A DNA stretch of 53,180 nucleotides from an uncultured Lachnospiraceae bacterium (GCA_944382125.1 CALWMV010000006.1:1-53180), one strand, 5' to 3'; counted from the first letter of the stretch, positions 41,786-50,501 are shown. Program-made: numbers and translations. The notes: generated by a model not told the origin, from the letters alone.

Positions 41786-43741
41786 TCAATAAGCGTAAAA
41801 TACAGCCGTGCTGATCTCATATATCTTATCAGGAGGATCTGCTTTCAGTGCTCCGAATACACCGGTCCCTGTAAATACATGTCCAGCCGATGCCACGGCC
41901 TCAAGCTCCATACCGACAGCACAGCGATCCAGTCTGAAGTCTGTCTGTTCAGCTGACAATGCCAGCTGTATCATGTCCATGCATCTGTAGTCCTGCTCGG
42001 ACCCCTGGCCTGCTATGAGGAAGAGCCTGAGATAATCCGCATATGACAGCCCCTCATCATCAGAGCCTTCACCTTCCACCGTTCCATCTGAAAATGTGAG
42101 CAGTCTCCCCAAACTCAGACTGAAGCTTTCCCTAGTATGCATGAGTCTGACTTTTTCGCCTCGAAGCAATGCCTTCACATCGCACAGGGCCTGTCCCAGG
42201 GCCCATACGCTCATGATAAAGAAGGTCATGATGCCTGCAATGGGAGTAAATCCCAGGGCTCCCGTTATCATGATGGCAAGCTGCTCCGCCTCACTCCGTT
42301 TTTCAGCATCTGAAAGTATATGTATAAGATTAAGTCCTGTCCGAAGAAGGACCAGATCCTTTACTGCAGATGACAGATTGGCATGATCGCTCTCTCCTCC
42401 ATAAAGGATATATTCAAGCTCAAGGGCCCCGCTGCCTTTTAAAGACTCTCCGTCTCCAAAATGCCCCCTCCCATAATAGTTCATTATCTCAGTCATGTAT
42501 TCCGCAATGAATATCCTGTCAATGATCCCCCTTCGGCTTTCATTTATTCCGGAAAAGGCCGTTTCCGAGGGAGGATCCTTAAGATCATGGGAAGATCGTA
42601 AGGGCTCCATGCCATCAGGGAGCAGAAGAGCAAGAAGGTCAGCATTGATAAGCTCAGATATCCTTTCTAGGCGTCCCTCAGTCTCCTTATCCTCAACACC
42701 CTTTTTTATGCTTAGCTGAAGAGGTTCATAAGCCGAAAGAGCAGATATTACCGGAGCCCAGAACACTCCGGGATCAACTTCCTCTCCTTCCTCAGGTATA
42801 TATTCATCCATCCTGCGCTCTGCTTCCTCTGACAAAAGGATGAGTTCATCTATATAAGCCATGTTATCAGAAGCCCTTCCCGGCATCTCCTCGATCTCAA
42901 GTCTTCTTTCACCGTCAGCTGCAACATAGGCATCATACTTTTCTATCTCCGAAAGCAATGCCTTTGCCGTACTTTCACTCAGCTCTCCGGACTTTTTCTG
43001 AAGCTCATATTTCTCCCTGGTTTCCGCAAGTTCCTTTCTCAGGGACTCTGCCCTGCCCCTGTAATCCTCCGTAAGTCCCGGTATCTCAGAAAGTTCCTTT
43101 TTAAGTTCAGAGAGCTTCTTTCTGAATCCAGGCCCATCATAATTTTCGGCTGCTCTTTGAGCTTCACCAAGGAGCCGTTCCTGCTCATCCACCGATAAGC
43201 CTATGGCCTCCAGGACCTCCTCAAGCCTCATGGCAGATCTCGTATGGACCCCATAATCCTCCTGAAGACCGGAAAGGGCTTCTCCATCCTTTACTCCCGA
43301 AAGCATGTCCTCCACAAATACCTGATCCCATACAGTCACTGCTATCCCATAACGCATGTAATCCAGGATCTCATCCTCGAATACCTCTCCCTCACTGTCA
43401 GTAATAAGTGCCTTTTCACTGATCTCTATATCTCCAAGCTCCAGAGCATAATAGTTTTCAGCCTCAAGATAGGGACCGGCAAAGCCGCGGAACTCATCCT
43501 TCAGCTGCTCATCACTGTAATGCTCAAGTCCCAGGAGCCTGTAATCCTCCCAGAGGGGTCTGTGATATTGAGAAAAAAGAGAATCCATGGCGGAATTGCA
43601 CAGCAGGGTAAAATAAAGCCTTGTCCCCTGTGTACGCACCGACTCCACTGCGGACAAAAAAAGTGCTGTTATAAGTACTGCGGTCATGGCAAAGAGTACG
43701 GTGACTGAGGCTCTTAACTCTTTTCTCCGATCAGTAAACAT
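41786..43741 (-). CDS. DUF5702 domain protein of the Tad locus
   Basis: A large (651-residue) protein with an N-terminal transmembrane helix (SVTVLFAMTAVLITALFLSA) like TadG/TadE proteins, and a long extracytoplasmic part with coiled-coil-rich segments around 200-290 and a hydrophobic stretch near 500-530. DUF5702 proteins are found in Firmicute Tad loci; their exact role is not known. The ATG at 43741 overlaps the end of the pilin gene by 11 bp, which suggests translational coupling; an ATG at 43777 would lie deeper in the pilin gene. The C-terminus has no enzymatic motif. Confidence 0.78.
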   Translation of the reverse strand: MFTDRRKELRASVTVLFAMTAVLITALFLSAVESVRTQGTRLYFTLLCNSAMDSLFSQYHRPLWEDYRLLGLEHYSDEQLKDEFRGFAGPYLEAENYYALELGDIEISEKALITDSEGEVFEDEILDYMRYGIAVTVWDQVFVEDMLSGVKDGEALSGLQEDYGVHTRSAMRLEEVLEAIGLSVDEQERLLGEAQRAAENYDGPGFRKKLSELKKELSEIPGLTEDYRGRAESLRKELAETREKYELQKKSGELSESTAKALLSEIEKYDAYVAADGERRLEIEEMPGRASDNMAYIDELILLSEEAERRMDEYIPEEGEEVDPGVFWAPVISALSAYEPLQLSIKKGVEDKETEGRLERISELINADLLALLLPDGMEPLRSSHDLKDPPSETAFSGINESRRGIIDRIFIAEYMTEIMNYYGRGHFGDGESLKGSGALELEYILYGGESDHANLSSAVKDLVLLRTGLNLIHILSDAEKRSEAEQLAIMITGALGFTPIAGIMTFFIMSVWALGQALCDVKALLRGEKVRLMHTRESFSLSLGRLLTFSDGTVEGEGSDDEGLSYADYLRLFLIAGQGSEQDYRCMDMIQLALSAEQTDFRLDRCAVGMELEAVASAGHVFTGTGVFGALKADPPDKIYEISTAVFYAY

Positions 43742-43922
43742 CTTCTGAAAGTGAATTGATCTCCTTGAATATGCCATTCAGGAGCGTATTGATGGAATCT
43801 TTAAAAATAATGACAAGTCCTATGAGCACCACCAGTATCAGTACCACCTCGATCACTCCCACACCGCTTTCATCCGCCATGAAAGCCAAAGCTTCATCCT
43901 TTATATTTTTCATCCTCTCCAT
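43731..43922 (-). CDS. Flp-type pilin subunit
   Basis: A 63-residue prepilin. The leader (about 20 residues, ending in DESG) is followed by VGVIEVVLILVVLIGLVIIF, so cleavage after Gly would leave Glu at position 5 of the mature protein, as in type IV pilins. The hydrophobic N-terminal helix makes up most of the mature chain, with a short charged C-terminus (KDSINTLLNGIFKEINSLSE). It lacks the Tyr of classical Flp but matches the Firmicute Flp-like pilins. AAAGGAAC precedes the ATG. This is the likely main shaft subunit. Confidence 0.88.
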   Translation of the reverse strand: MERMKNIKDEALAFMADESGVGVIEVVLILVVLIGLVIIFKDSINTLLNGIFKEINSLSEDVY

Positions 43923-44048
43923 GTTCCTTTACTCCTTTTATTTTTTATCCCTTATCTCAGCAGGGCTTTCGGTATCTGTATTCCCTGTCTTAATCTCACG
44001 TGTGCCTGTCCATGTCCCGTATATGCTTTTGTCCCGGCTTCAGCTTTC

Positions 44049-45311
44049 TTACATAAGGGATATGAGCGATGGTGCCATGACTATAAGCATGATCGCGGCA
44101 AATGAAATAAACAGCGGCAGCATAAGCCTGGTGGAGGCCTCCTGGCCCGTCCTGAGAGCTCTGTTTTTTCTTTCTTCATAGGCTTCATCCATTTCAAAGC
44201 GCAGTCTCTCCCGCAGATTTCTGTCTCCGTTCTTCCTTCCCTGCTCCAGGATTGCTGCCAGTCTCTGATAGCATCTCAGTCCGCAGCGTCTCCCAAACTC
44301 AGGAAAGGCCCTGGATTCCGGCACTCCCTTCTCCATATCATTGACCGTCCTTCTCAGCTCCCCTGTCAGCGGCCGGGTCAGCCCATCTCCGTCGATCTCC
44401 TCCATATCCCCGCATATGCTTATCCATGCATTCTTTATGGTAAGTCCTGCTCCTGTATATAAAAGCAGTCTGGTGACCAGCTCCGGATAATCTCTCCTCA
44501 GGCTTTCCTTTCTTTCCCGCTGCTTCTTTCGTTCTTCCTCTGCCGGTCTCAGCCATAAAAGGAGGGCTGCAGTTATGCTCAATGTCATGATAAGCATGGG
44601 TGTCATATCCCCTGCAGGACTATAGCTTACCTTTCTTCCCGAGACTTCCGTGGGAAGCTCCAGAAATTCCCCCTCCCTGTTCCTTTTGTCAGCCTTTTCT
44701 ATGCTGCTTATAAGCTCTCTCCTTAACTGCTCATCCTCTGTATAAACAGCGGGTATCAGCCTGATTCTGTAAAAATATTCCTCGCTTATATCTCCGCCCT
44801 TCATCACCAGGCTCAGGCCCGTCTCCTCGGGCCCCGTTATCTCGGCTTTCAGCTCTCCTTTGTAGGATATGAGATCCAGATCCTCCGGATACCAGCTGAG
44901 TCTGATGCCCTCAAAGCCATCCACACTGTCAGGAAGATAAAGATCCCTGTCCACATTATCCAGATCCTTATTATCTCCCGCCATGATCACTGGCAGCTGC
45001 TCGGCCAGCTCTGAAAACAGCACCTGGAGTTCCTGGTCCGTATACTTTCTTTCAGATACGGTCAGACTGATCATTTCCTCCTCATCTCCCAGTCCCGAGA
45101 CCTTAAGCTCGTACTCCTCCTCACCCTCTCCATAGGAGCCGCGCAGTATATATCTTCCATCTCTCAGGAAGCTCCCCTGAGCTCCGGCAAATATATATGC
45201 TGCAGAAAGAAATGATCCGGCCAAAAGGCAGAGTATCTGAGCCCTTCCGATCCCTGATGATACCAGTCTTTTTATGATGGCTTTTCCAAGTGATCTGATC
45301 CTCTGACGCAC
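44049..45311 (-). CDS. TadC-like inner-membrane platform protein with large external insert
   Basis: A 420-residue protein. The C-terminal half (about 265-420) has the T2SSF-type pattern with RRDYPELVTRLLLYTGAGLT, then a helical region ending in a transmembrane segment (LPLFISFAAIMLIVMAP). The N-terminal half has a transmembrane helix at about 23-43 and then about 190 residues with no hydrophobic helix before the next one at about 238-256, suggesting a domain outside the membrane. Typical TadC proteins of about 300 residues lack this. It works with TadB as the platform that the TadA ATPase drives. Confidence 0.82.
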   Translation of the reverse strand: MRQRIRSLGKAIIKRLVSSGIGRAQILCLLAGSFLSAAYIFAGAQGSFLRDGRYILRGSYGEGEEEYELKVSGLGDEEEMISLTVSERKYTDQELQVLFSELAEQLPVIMAGDNKDLDNVDRDLYLPDSVDGFEGIRLSWYPEDLDLISYKGELKAEITGPEETGLSLVMKGGDISEEYFYRIRLIPAVYTEDEQLRRELISSIEKADKRNREGEFLELPTEVSGRKVSYSPAGDMTPMLIMTLSITAALLLWLRPAEEERKKQRERKESLRRDYPELVTRLLLYTGAGLTIKNAWISICGDMEEIDGDGLTRPLTGELRRTVNDMEKGVPESRAFPEFGRRCGLRCYQRLAAILEQGRKNGDRNLRERLRFEMDEAYEERKNRALRTGQEASTRLMLPLFISFAAIMLIVMAPSLISLM

Positions 45312-45347
45312 CTTTCTGACATTCTCCTCTCCCTTTGATTTATCTCC

Positions 45348-46046
45348 TCAGACATCTATCCTCACCAGTTTTTCAGACAGAAGGAAGGATGCTCCTGTCA
45401 TGATCAGGGCTGCTGTCATCACGCCTCTTCCGATAACTCCCTTATAGAGAGGCTCCAGAAAACTTCCTGAGCTCACATTGATATAGAAGATCATGAAGAA
45501 GGGTATGGCCGTCATCACCATCTGCTCATATCTGACGCCCCTTGTGGCAGTCCTTATGTCCTCCGTCACCGCCGCCTTATCCCTTATTATGCTTACGGTC
45601 CTCGCAATCACTTCCCTCATATCGCCTCCGTTTCTTTTTGTAATTGCAAATATAAAGGCAAAGCTCTTGATATCCTCATTGGAACTTCTTGATGCAAAGT
45701 CACGAAGCAGCTCTTCGATATTTTTATTGAGGCTTATGCCCTTTATGATCACGGCAAGCTCCCTGAGCATCCTGTCGCCTCTGTCTCCCGCGGAGCATCT
45801 CTCCCTGTAGACTTCTGAAAAGGCATTTTCCATGGAATAACCTGCACTCAGATAGGTGCTGAGGGCTGATATCGTATCTCTGAAGTCTGAAGAAAGCCTT
45901 GCTTCCCTCCGCTCTCTGAACCTCTCTTTCAGATATATGAAGGAAAAAAAGATCGCCGGAGGCAGCAGCAGGAAAAAGGCCGCAAGACTTCTGTAAAATG
46001 TATATGCCGTAAGCACCGCAAGTCCGATCCCCGTGATAAGGATCAT
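45348..46046 (-). CDS. TadB-like inner-membrane platform protein
   Basis: A T2SSF-type membrane protein (232 residues from this start). Two N-terminal helices precede the cytoplasmic part RLSSDFRDTISALSTYLSAGYSMENAF (quoted in part: TISALSTYLSAGYSMENAF) with the family feature KRNGGDMREVI, then two C-terminal helices. The ATG at 46046 follows AGGAG by 6 nt and avoids the tadA gene; an ATG at 46178 would add 44 residues and overlap tadA by 98 bp without a good ribosome binding site. With TadC it forms the secretion platform. Confidence 0.82.
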   Translation of the reverse strand: MILITGIGLAVLTAYTFYRSLAAFFLLLPPAIFFSFIYLKERFRERREARLSSDFRDTISALSTYLSAGYSMENAFSEVYRERCSAGDRGDRMLRELAVIIKGISLNKNIEELLRDFASRSSNEDIKSFAFIFAITKRNGGDMREVIARTVSIIRDKAAVTEDIRTATRGVRYEQMVMTAIPFFMIFYINVSSGSFLEPLYKGVIGRGVMTAALIMTGASFLLSEKLVRIDV

Positions 46047-46080
46047 GCAGAGCTCCTGAAGGAACTCCCCGGGCTCGCAG

Positions 46081-47304
46081 CTATATCCCTGGGGCCTTAA
46101 GGCCCCTGATCTCAAGCTTACCGGTCCTTTTGAGCCTGCCCTTTTTCTCCAGTTTTCCCTTTTCATTGTTGTACCCATATAATCTGTTAAGCCTTATCCT
46201 TCCTTCCATATAGCCCTCCATCTCGGATATCTCCACTACCCGTCTTGACCCGTCAGGCAGACGCTGAAGATGGACGAAGATATCTATGGCAGAAGCTATC
46301 CTGCTTCGTATGGAATCCATGGGGATGTCCATACCCATGAGGACCATGGACTCGAATCTGCCGATCATATCCTCCGTGGAATTGGCATGACCTGTGGAAA
46401 GGGAACCGTCATGACCCGTATTCTGGGCCGTGAGCATGTCCGCAGCCTCGGCACCCCTCACCTCTCCCACGATGATCCTGGACGGCCTCATGCGGAGGGC
46501 TGCCTTTATCAGCATGGACATGTCTATCTCCCCTTCACCCTCACTGTTTTTATTTCTTGTCTCAAGTCTTACTATGTTCGGGATATTTCTGATCTGAAGC
46601 TCAGCTGAGTCTTCTATGGTTATGATCCTTTCGCCCCTTGGTATGTATTCACAGAGGGCATTGAGAAATGTAGACTTTCCGGAGGCTGTGCCGCCGGATA
46701 TGAAGATGTTGTAGCCTCCCCTTACAAGGAGTCCGAGAAATTCTGCCGCCTCCCTCGTTATGGTGCCACCCTTTATCATCCGCTCCATGCCTATGTGCTC
46801 AGGAAATTTTCTGATGGTCACCACCGGGCCATTGAGGGCTATCGGCGGCAGCACTATATGCACCCTTGATCCATCATCCCTGAGCATGGCATCCACTATA
46901 GGGCTTGCAGTATTGACCGTACGATTTATGCGGCTGACTATCTGCTGTATTATATCCTCCAGCTTCTCCCGGCTCCGGAAGCTTCCTTCAAGACGTTCTA
47001 TCCTTCCTCTCCTTTCCACGAAAATATCATCCGGGCCGTTGATCATGATCTCCGTAACGTCCTGATCATCCAGAAGCTCCTGCAGTATATCCAGTCTCCT
47101 GAAGCTGTTGAACAGGGAGCCCCGAAGCCTGAGACGAAGCTGTATGGGTATATGGTAAAGGCCTGAGCATTCGGAAAGCTCTCTGTCTATAAGCTCATAA
47201 AGTCCGGCATCATCTATATCATCCATATCAGCCAGTCTTCTGCTTATCCTCCTGCGGAGCGTCAGCTCAGCCTTATCATATCCTTCATTCAAGCTTTCTT
47301 GCAT
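46081..47304 (-). CDS. tadA: TadA/CpaF secretion ATPase
   Basis: A 407-residue hexameric ATPase that powers Flp pilus assembly. The N-terminal domain (DVTEIMINGPDDIFVERRGR) is followed by the core with Walker A ISGGTASGKSTFLNAL, the Asp box ITIEDSAELQI, Walker B RPSRIIVGEVRGAEA and the His box TGHDGSLSTGHANS. All four catalytic motifs are intact. Its start overlaps the tadZ stop by 20 bp. The C-terminus has a basic tail (KLEKKGRLKRTGKLEIRG) beyond the normal core. Confidence 0.93.
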   Translation of the reverse strand: MQESLNEGYDKAELTLRRRISRRLADMDDIDDAGLYELIDRELSECSGLYHIPIQLRLRLRGSLFNSFRRLDILQELLDDQDVTEIMINGPDDIFVERRGRIERLEGSFRSREKLEDIIQQIVSRINRTVNTASPIVDAMLRDDGSRVHIVLPPIALNGPVVTIRKFPEHIGMERMIKGGTITREAAEFLGLLVRGGYNIFISGGTASGKSTFLNALCEYIPRGERIITIEDSAELQIRNIPNIVRLETRNKNSEGEGEIDMSMLIKAALRMRPSRIIVGEVRGAEAADMLTAQNTGHDGSLSTGHANSTEDMIGRFESMVLMGMDIPMDSIRSRIASAIDIFVHLQRLPDGSRRVVEISEMEGYMEGRIRLNRLYGYNNEKGKLEKKGRLKRTGKLEIRGLKAPGI

Positions 47305-48325
47305 ATTCTCTTACCATATCTCCGAGCTCACCATATACGAGCTCATCTATGTGTGATGACATGGAGCGGAAGGGCTCAGTCTCGGGCAGTCTGACCCTGT
47401 GCAGCTTTGCCTTGAGCTTCAGCTTCTTGCACAGATCCAGATATTCCTCCAGCTCATCTCCCCGGGCTTCGGATATGGGATCCCCGTTCTCCGGAACATA
47501 GACCTCATCGCAGAGGTCCATCATATCCTCCGCCATATTGAAGGAGCCCGGCAGGTCTATGACCATGGCCTCATAATTGCTCTGGCTCATGATCGAAGAT
47601 ATGAGGCCTGCACAGTCATCTCCCGTTATGCCCTTCATATCACCGGCAAACTGTACCGGAGGGATATACTCTATACCGCAGTAGGTATATATCAGGGAGC
47701 TAATCTTCTCCGGGTCCAGACTTCCCTGCTTATATGCCAGCATCGCATCCGAAAGCCCCGGTCCATAGGTCTCCCCCGTCAGCTTTTCAAATCCGGAAAA
47801 CTCCGCAAAGCTCAGGTAAAGCGTTCTTTTCTTAGTAGCATAAACCTTGGCCAGGGTAAGTCCGAAGGCTCTTCCGGGACTCCTTCCTCCCGGAGAATAT
47901 ACTCCTGCGATATGCGAGCTTCTAAGCTGATTCTTCCTGTTGATATGACAGCCTATGGTACTGCAGCAGCTCATCACGCTCCTCATTATCTTCTCTGCAG
48001 ACTGATACTTGGGTATGAGGGTATAGGTATCTATACCCGGCCCCTCGGTATGATTGAAGATGCTCTCCTCATCCCTTTCATCAAAGAGCCCTATGATCAT
48101 GCCCTCTCCCAGAGGACCGGACTCACAGAAGCCGGACTGCTTCTTTTCCACATGTCCGTCGGTGAGAAGCACTCCTATCCTGTGCTTCCTGGCAAACTTT
48201 TCATATGCCGCCGCCGAATCAAAAGATACGGCGGTAAAGGGCATATTGCGCTTGTAGTTCGCATATGCGCAGAGCCTTTCTCCATAGGCCCTCTCTCCCG
48301 TCAATACGGCCATTATCTGTTCCAC
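47285..48325 (-). CDS. tadZ: TadZ/CpaE-like localisation protein
   Basis: A 346-residue protein at the position of tadZ. An N-terminal receiver-like part (IGVLLTDGHVEKK) precedes a MinD/ParA-like fold with GVYSPGGRSPGRAFGLTLAKVYATK. The deviant Walker A loop has Arg where the usual Lys is, so ATP binding may be altered. Later, YEAMVIDLPGSF resembles the switch II strand. TadZ places the pilus machine at the cell pole in other bacteria. The start is GTG at 48325, 6 nt behind AGGAGGT; the ATG one base earlier is out of frame. Confidence 0.8.
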   Translation of the reverse strand: MEQIMAVLTGERAYGERLCAYANYKRNMPFTAVSFDSAAAYEKFARKHRIGVLLTDGHVEKKQSGFCESGPLGEGMIIGLFDERDEESIFNHTEGPGIDTYTLIPKYQSAEKIMRSVMSCCSTIGCHINRKNQLRSSHIAGVYSPGGRSPGRAFGLTLAKVYATKKRTLYLSFAEFSGFEKLTGETYGPGLSDAMLAYKQGSLDPEKISSLIYTYCGIEYIPPVQFAGDMKGITGDDCAGLISSIMSQSNYEAMVIDLPGSFNMAEDMMDLCDEVYVPENGDPISEARGDELEEYLDLCKKLKLKAKLHRVRLPETEPFRSMSSHIDELVYGELGDMVREYARKLE

Positions 48326-48374
48326 ATTTTTACCTCCTGTTTTTTGGAATTCGGATCATGACAAGATCTGTTGG

Positions 48375-48490
48375 AAATTATTTTGAAATGCTTCAAATAT
48401 TCGTGAATTATTTTGAACTGCTACAGATATCTGTAAATTTATATGAAATGCTTCAGATATCTGAGGATCATTTTGAAGTGCTTTTTGCTG
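48375..48490. repeat. Four 30-bp direct repeats with CAGATATCTG cores
   Basis: Units begin at 48375, 48405, 48435 and 48465, each 30 bp, with sequence like AAATTATTTTGAAATGCTTC then AGATATCTGT. In units two and three the core CAGATATCTG is a perfect palindrome; units one and four are degenerate. They fill the 174-bp gap between tadV and tadZ, which is A/T rich. Being 10 codons long, the repeat also reads as decapeptides (NYFEMLQIFV-like) on the plus strand, but no ribosome binding site supports that. Confidence 0.8.
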
Positions 48491-48499
48491 AGAAAACAT

Positions 48500-48961
48500 T
48501 CAGATCAGGAAACGAAATATCGCTCCGAAGAATATGAATGGAGTAAGAGGAAATTGGCTGAATCTTCTGAGTCCCGGGATCAGGTCCCCCCTCTTTTCAT
48601 TAAAGGAAAGTATATATGCCGTTACCCTTACAGCAGTAAAAATAAGGGCAAGCACCATGCCTGCAAACAGTATCTCCAGACTGAATATGGAGGGAAAGAT
48701 ATAAACCATGAGCCCAATCAGCTTTATGTCAGCTGCGCCCAGCATGTGCCTTTTATAAAAAGGAAACAAAAGAAGCATGATAAGAAATGTGGGAAGCAGG
48801 GGAGCAAAGATCTCCTCACCCCAGAGCAGGCTCAGTATCATGCTTAAAAGGAAGAAAAACACGATCATGCGATTCCTCACCTTCCTCAGATACATGTCAC
48901 TTATGCCTGCGGCAAAAAGAAATGAGCATAACAGAAGCTCTCTGACAAACAGCTTATCCAT
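48500..48961 (-). CDS. tadV: Prepilin peptidase TadV/CpaA
   Basis: A 153-residue membrane aspartic protease (A24) of the Tad type. Catalytic aspartates fit GISDMYLRKVRN (near residue 22) and GAADIKLIGLM (near residue 77). About five hydrophobic helices are visible. It should cleave the Flp pilin and pseudopilins after Gly. It is the first gene of the Tad locus behind the promoter at 49101-49129; GAGAGG precedes the ATG by 6 nt. A second enzyme of this family lies at 40216. Confidence 0.88.
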   Translation of the reverse strand: MDKLFVRELLLCSFLFAAGISDMYLRKVRNRMIVFFFLLSMILSLLWGEEIFAPLLPTFLIMLLLFPFYKRHMLGAADIKLIGLMVYIFPSIFSLEILFAGMVLALIFTAVRVTAYILSFNEKRGDLIPGLRRFSQFPLTPFIFFGAIFRFLI

Positions 48962-49100
48962 TAGATACCTCTCGCAAAAAAAGGGAAAAATAAGATCTGA
49001 CTTAAGATAGAAAGGGCAAGGCCCAAATATGAAAGATCCTTATACTTACTCTCTCCTTTGGAACGCCCGAATATGTCCCGGATAAGGAGCTGTGAATAAA

Positions 49101-49129
49101 ATTGTAAAGGCTCATCATAAAATAGTCAA
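49101..49129 (-). promoter_or_regulatory. Promoter of the Tad locus
   Basis: On the minus strand TTGACT (49124-49129) and TACAAT (49101-49106) are exactly 17 bp apart. Transcription would start near 49094, giving a leader of about 130 nt before tadV. The leader contains AAAGGAG near 49058 but no open frame with a normal start codon. Confidence 0.75.
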
Positions 49130-49204
49130 TAGCCGAAGCATCGTGATTTTCCACAAAAAAACAGCCCTGATTTTCTACACCCGGACCAGGACTGTATCCC
49201 AAAA

Positions 49205-49246
49205 TAAACAAGGCCCTGAGTCTTATGACTCAGAGCCCCTTTTTAA
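49205..49246. terminator. Intrinsic terminator of the YitT-like gene
   Basis: GGCCCTGAGTC-TTAT-GACTCAGAGCC folds with one mismatch. On the minus strand it is followed by TTGTTTATTTT, which fits termination of the YitT-like gene 12 bp upstream; the plus strand has CCTTTTT. It separates that gene from the Tad promoter. Confidence 0.85.
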
Positions 49247-49257
49247 AGCTTACTGTT

Positions 49258-49902
49258 TTATGCCCTTTCAGCACCAATGTCCTTATTTTGTCCCTTTTCT
49301 CCTGCGCAGCTCAGCTTTCCCTGTATGATATCTATCAGGAATGAAGATATGGATACGGTGATCAGCGAGAAGACTATCCTTGTCACCGGGATGTAGCTCA
49401 GTGACAGAAGGAGCACGGTGACATCCGTGAGCAGATAGGACCTTGAAAGCCTCCATCCCGTGAGCCTTGAGATACTCAGGGCCAGGGCATCATCGCCTCC
49501 GCTGGAGCCTCCCATCCGGACTATTATGCCCACACCTGCTCCGACAAATATTCCTCCCAGTATCGCAGCTATCAGAGGCGAGGCTGAGAGATCGGGGATC
49601 ATGTAAGGGAGTCTCTCCCATACCTTGTAAAATCCCGATACGAAGATGGTGGACACCACCGACCACTTGATAAATGAAAATCCCAGATATCTGAGTGCCA
49701 GTCCGTAACAGATGATATCTATCACGGGAGTGACATAAGCCGGAGATATCCCCAGCCACTCATTGATCAGCAGCATGAGTCCCAGGACTCCGCCCTCGGT
49801 GATATCCGTCCTCTCATGGATATTGTGTATGCCAAAACTGAGTATGGCAGCTCCCAATGCTATAAACAGTATCTTTATCAGTATTCTTTTTTTATCACGC
49901 AT
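49258..49902 (-). CDS. YitT family membrane protein without DUF2179 domain
   Basis: A 214-residue protein with five or six hydrophobic helices of the YitT (DUF161) family: ALGAAILSFGIHNIHERTDITEGGVLGLMLL and GGIFVGAGVGIIVRMGGSSGGDDALAL (quoted in part: VRMGGSSGGDDALALSIS). Most YitT proteins are about 280 residues with a cytoplasmic DUF2179 domain; here the chain ends with a short polar tail (CAGEKGQNKDIGAERA). The transported compound is unknown. It is probably a monocistronic unit with a terminator at 49205-49246. Confidence 0.82.
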   Translation of the reverse strand: MRDKKRILIKILFIALGAAILSFGIHNIHERTDITEGGVLGLMLLINEWLGISPAYVTPVIDIICYGLALRYLGFSFIKWSVVSTIFVSGFYKVWERLPYMIPDLSASPLIAAILGGIFVGAGVGIIVRMGGSSGGDDALALSISRLTGWRLSRSYLLTDVTVLLLSLSYIPVTRIVFSLITVSISSFLIDIIQGKLSCAGEKGQNKDIGAERA

Positions 49903-49970
49903 TTAAAAAAATTTTTAAGCAGAACAGAGGGATCAGTGCCCGACCCCGGGCCCGTTCCTGCCCCTTTTCA

Positions 49971-50501
49971 TCATCCTATCTTAAAGACTCTGCCTGCTTT
50001 TCTCTCCGAGGCCTCCGGCACATCCTTGGGGTAGCCTACGATGCAGTTTCCTATACCTTCGTATTCTCCCTCTATGCCGAGGCTCTTAAGCAACTCCTTT
50101 CCTTCGGGGCTCTCAAATTCTTCCTTTGCTCTGTGTATCCAGCAGCTTCCAAGTCCCAGGGAATGGGCCGCAAGCATCATGTTCTCCATGGCAAGGGTCC
50201 CGTCATAAATATATGTGGGGCAGCCTTCCTTTTTAGCCAGTACCACGAGGACTGCCGGAGCTCCGTAGAAGGGATCCGTATCAGTGCCCATGATGGAGGC
50301 ATTGAGCTTTGAAAGCCTGTCCCTGACATCCTTCCTGGTGATGGCCAGGATGATGACAGGCTGCCTGTTCATCCCTGAGGGGGCGTAAAGCCCTGCTTCT
50401 ATTATCTTATCTATCATCTCATCCGGCACCTTATCCGGCTTATAGGATCTGACGCTCCTTCTCTCCCTGATAGTCTTCAAAACCTGATCTTCCTGCTGCA
50501 T
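49971..50501 (-). CDS. Nitroreductase family protein
   Basis: A 176-residue FMN-dependent oxidoreductase. The FMN-binding pattern is at the start (TIRERRSVRSYKPDKVPDEM), with LYAPSGMNRQPVIILAI, LAAHSLGLGSCWIHRA and the closing IVGYPKD. Such proteins reduce nitro compounds or quinones with NAD(P)H; the physiological substrate is unknown. The length is typical of the short group. AAAGGAGC precedes the ATG. Confidence 0.92.
   Translation of the reverse strand: MQQEDQVLKTIRERRSVRSYKPDKVPDEMIDKIIEAGLYAPSGMNRQPVIILAITRKDVRDRLSKLNASIMGTDTDPFYGAPAVLVVLAKKEGCPTYIYDGTLAMENMMLAAHSLGLGSCWIHRAKEEFESPEGKELLKSLGIEGEYEGIGNCIVGYPKDVPEASERKAGRVFKIG

Noticed and set aside
48375-48490. CRISPR array
   Set aside because: The 30-bp units are contiguous with no spacers, diverge from each other, and no cas gene is nearby.
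49002-49211. A 69-codon minus-strand frame upstream of tadV
   Set aside because: It starts ahead of the Tad promoter and runs across it, and its sequence has no recognisable domain.
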